64,000 nucleotides of DNA from Zhengitettix transpicula (lineage: Eukaryota > Arthropoda > Insecta > Orthoptera > Tetrigidae): assembly GCA_037074705.1 (NCBI GenBank), contig CM073593.1, positions 61,793,501 through 61,857,500 of the forward strand, written 5' to 3'. The notes beneath the pieces are model-generated. The model was not told where the DNA came from, made no database searches, and saw only the letters and a program-made list of their open reading frames with translations. Every line of letters begins with the position of its first letter. The stretch's first letter is position 1. A program made the position numbers and the translations under genes. Below, in pieces: positions 58,961 through 64,000 of this stretch.

Positions 58961-61900
58961 CAGCTTACACTGATTCTGCCCTCCCATGTCAGGTAAATAT
59001 TTCTAAGCGATTAAATAGAACGACAAAAAACAAGCTGAAAGAGCTTGAATGAAGACATGAAGAAGACAACTGCACCTTATAGAAACAAGATATGTTAAAG
59101 CTAATGAGAAACTATTTCTGTGCTCTATCGTAGGAAGAAAAGTATATTTTTCCTCAAAATCCATCAATTCCTGATATTTCTATAAAAAAAAACTAATTTA
59201 AACGAAGCGTGTATGATTAGAGCGTGAATATTGTTAATCGAGTTTCTAATCACATACTCTCAATGTCAGAAATGACGTTTTGTGCGGTTGACATATATTT
59301 GATTATATCAGTGTAGATATGTGGTAATGAAATTGAAATATACTATATATATTCCAAAACTAAGGTAAATCTTTTGAAATGCCGAATCGTCGGTCACGTT
59401 CAGACCCACCATTTATATGAATTTACCCTCCCATAAATATGTTCAACGTTAAAAAGTTTCCATTCAAGTTATGAATACATGAAACTAATAATTAATTGCT
59501 ATTAAATGTAAAAGTACTAATAACTGGATCCTATTTGTTATACGAATAATTTATGAAAGGGATGAAACAAATATTCACGACCTGAGCATTTAAAATAATT
59601 AACATTATTTATAATTTATTTAGTGTTGTTTTGAGTTTTTCTCCTTTCCTGTTCAAAATACGAGAATATTTTAAATCACAAGAAATACGGCATATTTTAT
59701 TATTACCATTTTAAGTGGTTGCTTCCTGAACCATGTACGACTTTATGAAATGTTTCGGTTTATATCTCAGGTAATTGACTTCTTAAAAGGGTTTACTTTA
59801 AAACTGGCTCTGTAAGAATTAAAACAGGTCTGACTTCTTTTCAAATATATATGAAAAACACCAGCCTATTAGTCATGAAAAATTATCAAATTTGTAAAAT
59901 TACTTTTGGAAATTTGATTAAATTCAGTTATAATTTATTATATGAAAATTAGATTAAAATAACCTGCGCTTAGTACACACATTGCTGTAAATAATAATAA
60001 TAATAATATATAGTGTAATCCACATAGTAGCCGCTGCCCTTGTATATTATAAGAAAGGGACTGAAAGGTCGTTACGGTTTTTTTAGAGTAACAGGCTACA
60101 TGAGTATATTAACGTGGTGGTAACTCCCCTTTAATAGCATAGGAAGGGATTTGAGAGGGGGTATGCGGAAGGGTAGATGCGAGTATTAATAGAAACCTCT
60201 ATCATGCTTATTACTAAGTTTTATTGCGCCAATTGCTACATGACAAACCATACTTAACAAAAAAAATTAAATATTGTCGATTTTAATCGCCCTTGTACCT
60301 CTGAATCAAGGATATTCCCATTTAAAGAAATTAATGCACTGAAACGTCTGATAGAAGAATAAATTGATTAACATTTATGTGGAGATTGAATTACAGTTAA
60401 AAAAATTGATTTAACGTAATTATATGTTGACGTATTTATTTAAGACATTCTGTATTCATTATTAGAAATTATGGTAATTTTTTTGTTTATTATAATTAAT
60501 ATTACCTATAATAGATTGATATCTCACCTACTATTAAATATAATGATAGTCATAAAACATCTCTGCAACACCAAAAGTTTCAGTATTTTTTTATAATTTT
60601 TGTTTATACCGTACTCACTAAAAATATTTAGTTTCATGTTGATAAAGAGAAAAGTTAAATAACTTTTAATTAGCAAGTTTTGTTTTAAATTGGTTATTTT
60701 AAGGTTCAGTGTCACAGTTAATTTATTAAAATTGGGTAATAAATCAGTACTTTTCTTGAGTTTCATAGCACAGTGATACTAAAATGAGGAATTGCTATGG
60801 CTGTACTACGTATTTCTTCGAGGAACTCTTCTCTGCTGACAAGACAGACCATGAAATTAGGGCTGTAAGAAAAGTATTGGCTTGCGGTAAATTGGAAGGA
60901 GCGTCGCTTTTCCTTCCACGAACAAGCGATGAATGCTCTAAATTGAAGATGCGTTTCAGACTCCAGCGTTAGATTTATCCCGAGAAAGAAATATTAGAGC
61001 AAAGCGAGTCAACAGGAAAGCTGAGTAGGAAGCTTCTGAGAACTGTGACGTCATCTGCCTGACTTGTAGTTGTTTAGAAATTGGACGACGATAAGTAAAA
61101 TCCCCGTGGAGTCGTAAGTATAATATGTAAAAATATTCTGAATGTTCCAAATAGTTGATATGTATCCTCTCGGATTGAATGATATGCTTGAAAAATTCTT
61201 AAGTACATAACTGATCGATTATTAATGTAGAATGTGTGAAATGTTTTTACGGATACCTCACTTTTACTCTTCATATTCCAGCTACATTCTGTTGGCTTTA
61301 GTTAGTTTTCTTAATGTGCCTGCGCCTATATATCAAATTGACATCCCCTTGCCGTTTATGGTCTCATGTGTTCCAGTTCAGAAGTTCGTTGCTCCATCAG
61401 CCATCTTCCCTTATTCGCAATATATCCTGCCCACGGCCATTTATTGTATGGTCCACTACATCCGAATCTGTCAAGACTTTCCGTCCAATATATTCTTCAG
61501 TGTTCGGAGGTTTAATTTCGATTCACGGTCATGCAATTCATAATTTAAAGAAATGTACTGTGGGCATTTAATTTTAAATTGCATTATCTAATTTGTTAAA
61601 TAACCAGTAAATGTAGTGAATAATTAAATTTACATTACTTTACATCCTTCTCGGCTGTGATTTGAATTTTTTATACTTCTTTGAAACAATTACTATATTT
61701 TATTAATTGTAACAACTTTTTGATTATTTAAAATACTTTAAATTTATAATTTCAATTAATTAAATTAATTCTACTTATAATTTGCTTCAAAAAAAATTAT
61801 GAAGACTTTTTTGTATTCCATAGATTTATATTAATTTATATCTCCTTTCTAGTTAATATATTACGAGGATAATAAGCCGATGTTGGGATGTACCGTTTTG

Positions 61901-64000
61901 TATTCTTAGTTGGAGATATAATTCTAAAATTTAACAGTATATTAAATATCCAAATTTTCTGTCTGTATTTAATTTGTTTCTACTTAACGTCAGATAACAA
62001 TTATGTTAAATTAATGCTACTTGAAATAAAAAGATATTTTGTTATTTATTATTTATATTAATGTTTTATCTTAGAGTGTGATATCATGCAAATATTAAGT
62101 AGACGTTGATTGACAAATTGTACACACTGAGATAGACTGAACTGAAATTTCACCTTTACCATACGGGTCAACTAAGAACTGTTGACTAATTAAAATTTGA
62201 CCTGGAGGCATGTACTACGTGCGTTGTTCCCAAATATTATTGAGCCTGGTGGAGCGAAGGGATGTGAGCTGGTCCAGCCTCCCCCACAGAAGGGTGAGCA
62301 AAAGTTAATGTTTATGCAACTGACCGGAGCTGAGGCAAACTTCAGGCAAGGACATAGCCTGCGGCCAGTAACTGCAGAAGTGCTTTTCATGGGCGTATAA
62401 AGCTATTCCACAGCATATAATTATTTAAGGCTGACTAATTCGTAAGTTCAATCCCAAGGTTCCGTTGATTAAATGTTACAATCTTACCTATATGAATTTA
62501 TTGCGTATTCATAAATGTCTGCTGACTGGAAGATATTTCTAATACCTTCCGTCATTTATTTTCATAATATGAGTTCAAAAACTGGTCATTGGTTTTCTCT
62601 GACCTTTTAACTTCAAAACGTTTCTTTCTGTACAAACTTTTAATCATACTCTTTATTTCAGATGTGTTATAGTTTTCATATTGCCTACTTTAGCTGCTGC
62701 AAGGAACGTGCTAACAGTTTCTGCAGCCAAACTACTTTTTCAACTCAGTAGAAAACATTAGGATAAAACTTTTATATAATTCATTCTCATGTTCACTCTA
62801 AAAGCCATTTAAAATTTATTTTCTATAGTTTTACCATACCTTACTTTCAACTTTATAAACTATTTCAATAAAGTGGCAAAAAAATTATCGTGAACTTGAA
62901 TTTTTTTTTCACGAGTGTTCAATGCAAATACTGAAAGCGCCGGACGCGTGGTGATTTTCTGCAAATGATTATATATAGGTTAGTAAACAGAAATCCGGAG
63001 AATAATATTGGTATGCTGAGAAGTTGTACAAATATTAGTTCAGGACGGAATGAGTGAACACGATGTTTAAATAAAGAAACGACGCTCACGGAAGGAAGGA
63101 TAGTAGATAAATTAATTATGTTGGAGCAGATATCGGTGGCTGAGCGTGATTTACACAAGCCAGGTAGCAATTCGTAGATATTCTAAAGTCACAAATGTGA
63201 TTGACAATGTACGTTACAAAGTAAATATTTATTTTCCAATAACGATGAAAATTTTGTTTAATAAAACTATAATTTCCACTTCATCCCATATTTAATAACA
63301 ACGGAATAATATTTCATTTAGATTTTATTTATATGCACCCAAAACATTGACTTTCTTTTAATTTCATTTTTTATCTATATCCGTTTCAAATATTTCATAC
63401 CCTCGTCAGCGACGTTCCTAAAATTCCTAGTGTTATTTATTACTTTTATATATATTTGTTCTTTACTCAGTTTGTTTTATTTATTTATAAATAATATTTT
63501 TTAATCCAGAAATTCATTAGGAATAAAAATTTAAAACATTAAAATGGACACGACGGTCCTCCCTAATTTTTGGGGGTCGCTTCAGGTACTTTAAAATTCA
63601 GTAAAATGATACAATTTCAAAGTCTTAATAATTAATTAAGATGAGCAATTTAAATGGTGCGATTTTTATACACGTTGCGGACGAAAAAAATTAGGGCTGA
63701 ATAGTCGTGTAATTTTTAATAGTTTTTCTATAATAACATTTTAAATTTTCATTAATAATAAAATTCTGACTGCATAGACTTAAGTTCATTCACTTATTTA
63801 TAGAAGTCATTTACATTCAACTATTTTATTTTAATTTTTAAAAATTAGCCATAATAAAAAGAGCAAACGTTTAACAGTTTTTCTCAATATTTTCAATATA
63901 TACTATTACATTTCAACAATCTTTTGAGTTAACAAACAATTAGTAAATTATATTTGTTGACAAATACTTTTGCGACGAGGAAATATTATTTTCGTTTACT
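58961..64000. other. AT-rich tail of the window
   Basis: Retroposon copy F at 60.0-60.2 kb and GC-richer patches at 60780-61060 and 62190-62400. No gene is recognised; distal exons of the KIF26-like gene could still be hidden or lie beyond the end. Confidence 0.5.
60013..60177 (-). mobile_element. Retroposon family copy F, possibly doubled
   Basis: The minus strand shows the 3' end with its A run (T run at 60078-60084). A second diverged piece of the same 3' end (GTAATCCACATAGTAG) lies just beyond it. Confidence 0.5.

Noticed and set aside
62190..62400. Candidate N-terminal exon of the KIF26-like gene (minus strand, Cys-rich)
   Set aside because: Cysteines do not match a known KIF26 N-terminal pattern and no phase-compatible donor was found.
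1..64000. CRISPR arrays, bacterial operons, integrated viral genes
   Set aside because: No regularly spaced direct repeats, no compact gene strings and no recognisable viral protein were found.

Overview
The window looks like a stretch of an insect nuclear genome. It is strongly AT-rich, its genes are split by GT-AG introns, introns and intergenic spaces run to several kilobases, and degenerate mobile-element copies and TA/CA microsatellites are frequent. The two recognisable genes are a CYP4-clan cytochrome P450 and an ortholog of the atypical kinesin KIF26 (Drosophila CG14535 type). The AT and repeat load would suit a large-genome hemimetabolous insect (cockroach, termite, stick insect or similar), but this placement is inference. 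Nothing here looks bacterial: no operons, ribosome binding sites or CRISPR arrays.

Layout. From 1 to 10.24 kb is intergenic, with microsatellites, GC-richer islands that may be conserved non-coding elements, a degenerate CACGTG minisatellite (7.26-7.53 kb) and two hammerhead-like motifs (8.1 and 8.4 kb). From 10.24 to 14.34 kb on the + strand is a three-exon P450 gene with a TATA box. From 14.3 to 37.2 kb is a gene desert holding tandem duplications, five-prime-truncated retroposons, foldback elements and more islands. From 37.2 to 55.1 kb on the - strand are twelve coding exons of the KIF26-like gene, covering the motor domain through to the C-terminus (1047 residues recovered). Its N-terminal exons are not recognised and may lie beyond 55.1 kb or outside the window. 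From 55.1 to 64 kb is intron or upstream sequence, with a homeodomain-site-rich island at 58.5-58.96 kb and a 690-bp foldback element.

The two genes are unrelated in function and converge: the P450 reads rightward, the kinesin leftward, with 23 kb between their stops. Every predicted splice junction keeps the reading frame, so the two gene models support themselves.

The most interesting signal is in the repeats. At least nine places carry the order CTGANGA, then a 17-18 nt stem-loop, then GAAAC, then a very short GU(H) segment. This is the core order of a hammerhead ribozyme with a minimal stem III. In several copies the stem II bases differ while pairing is kept. In three foldback elements (29.7, 30.8 and 57.4 kb) the motif sits in both arms, pointing outward. 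This recalls the small hammerheads of Penelope-like retroelements and retrozymes, but here it sits on palindromic non-coding elements and has one extra purine before stem II.
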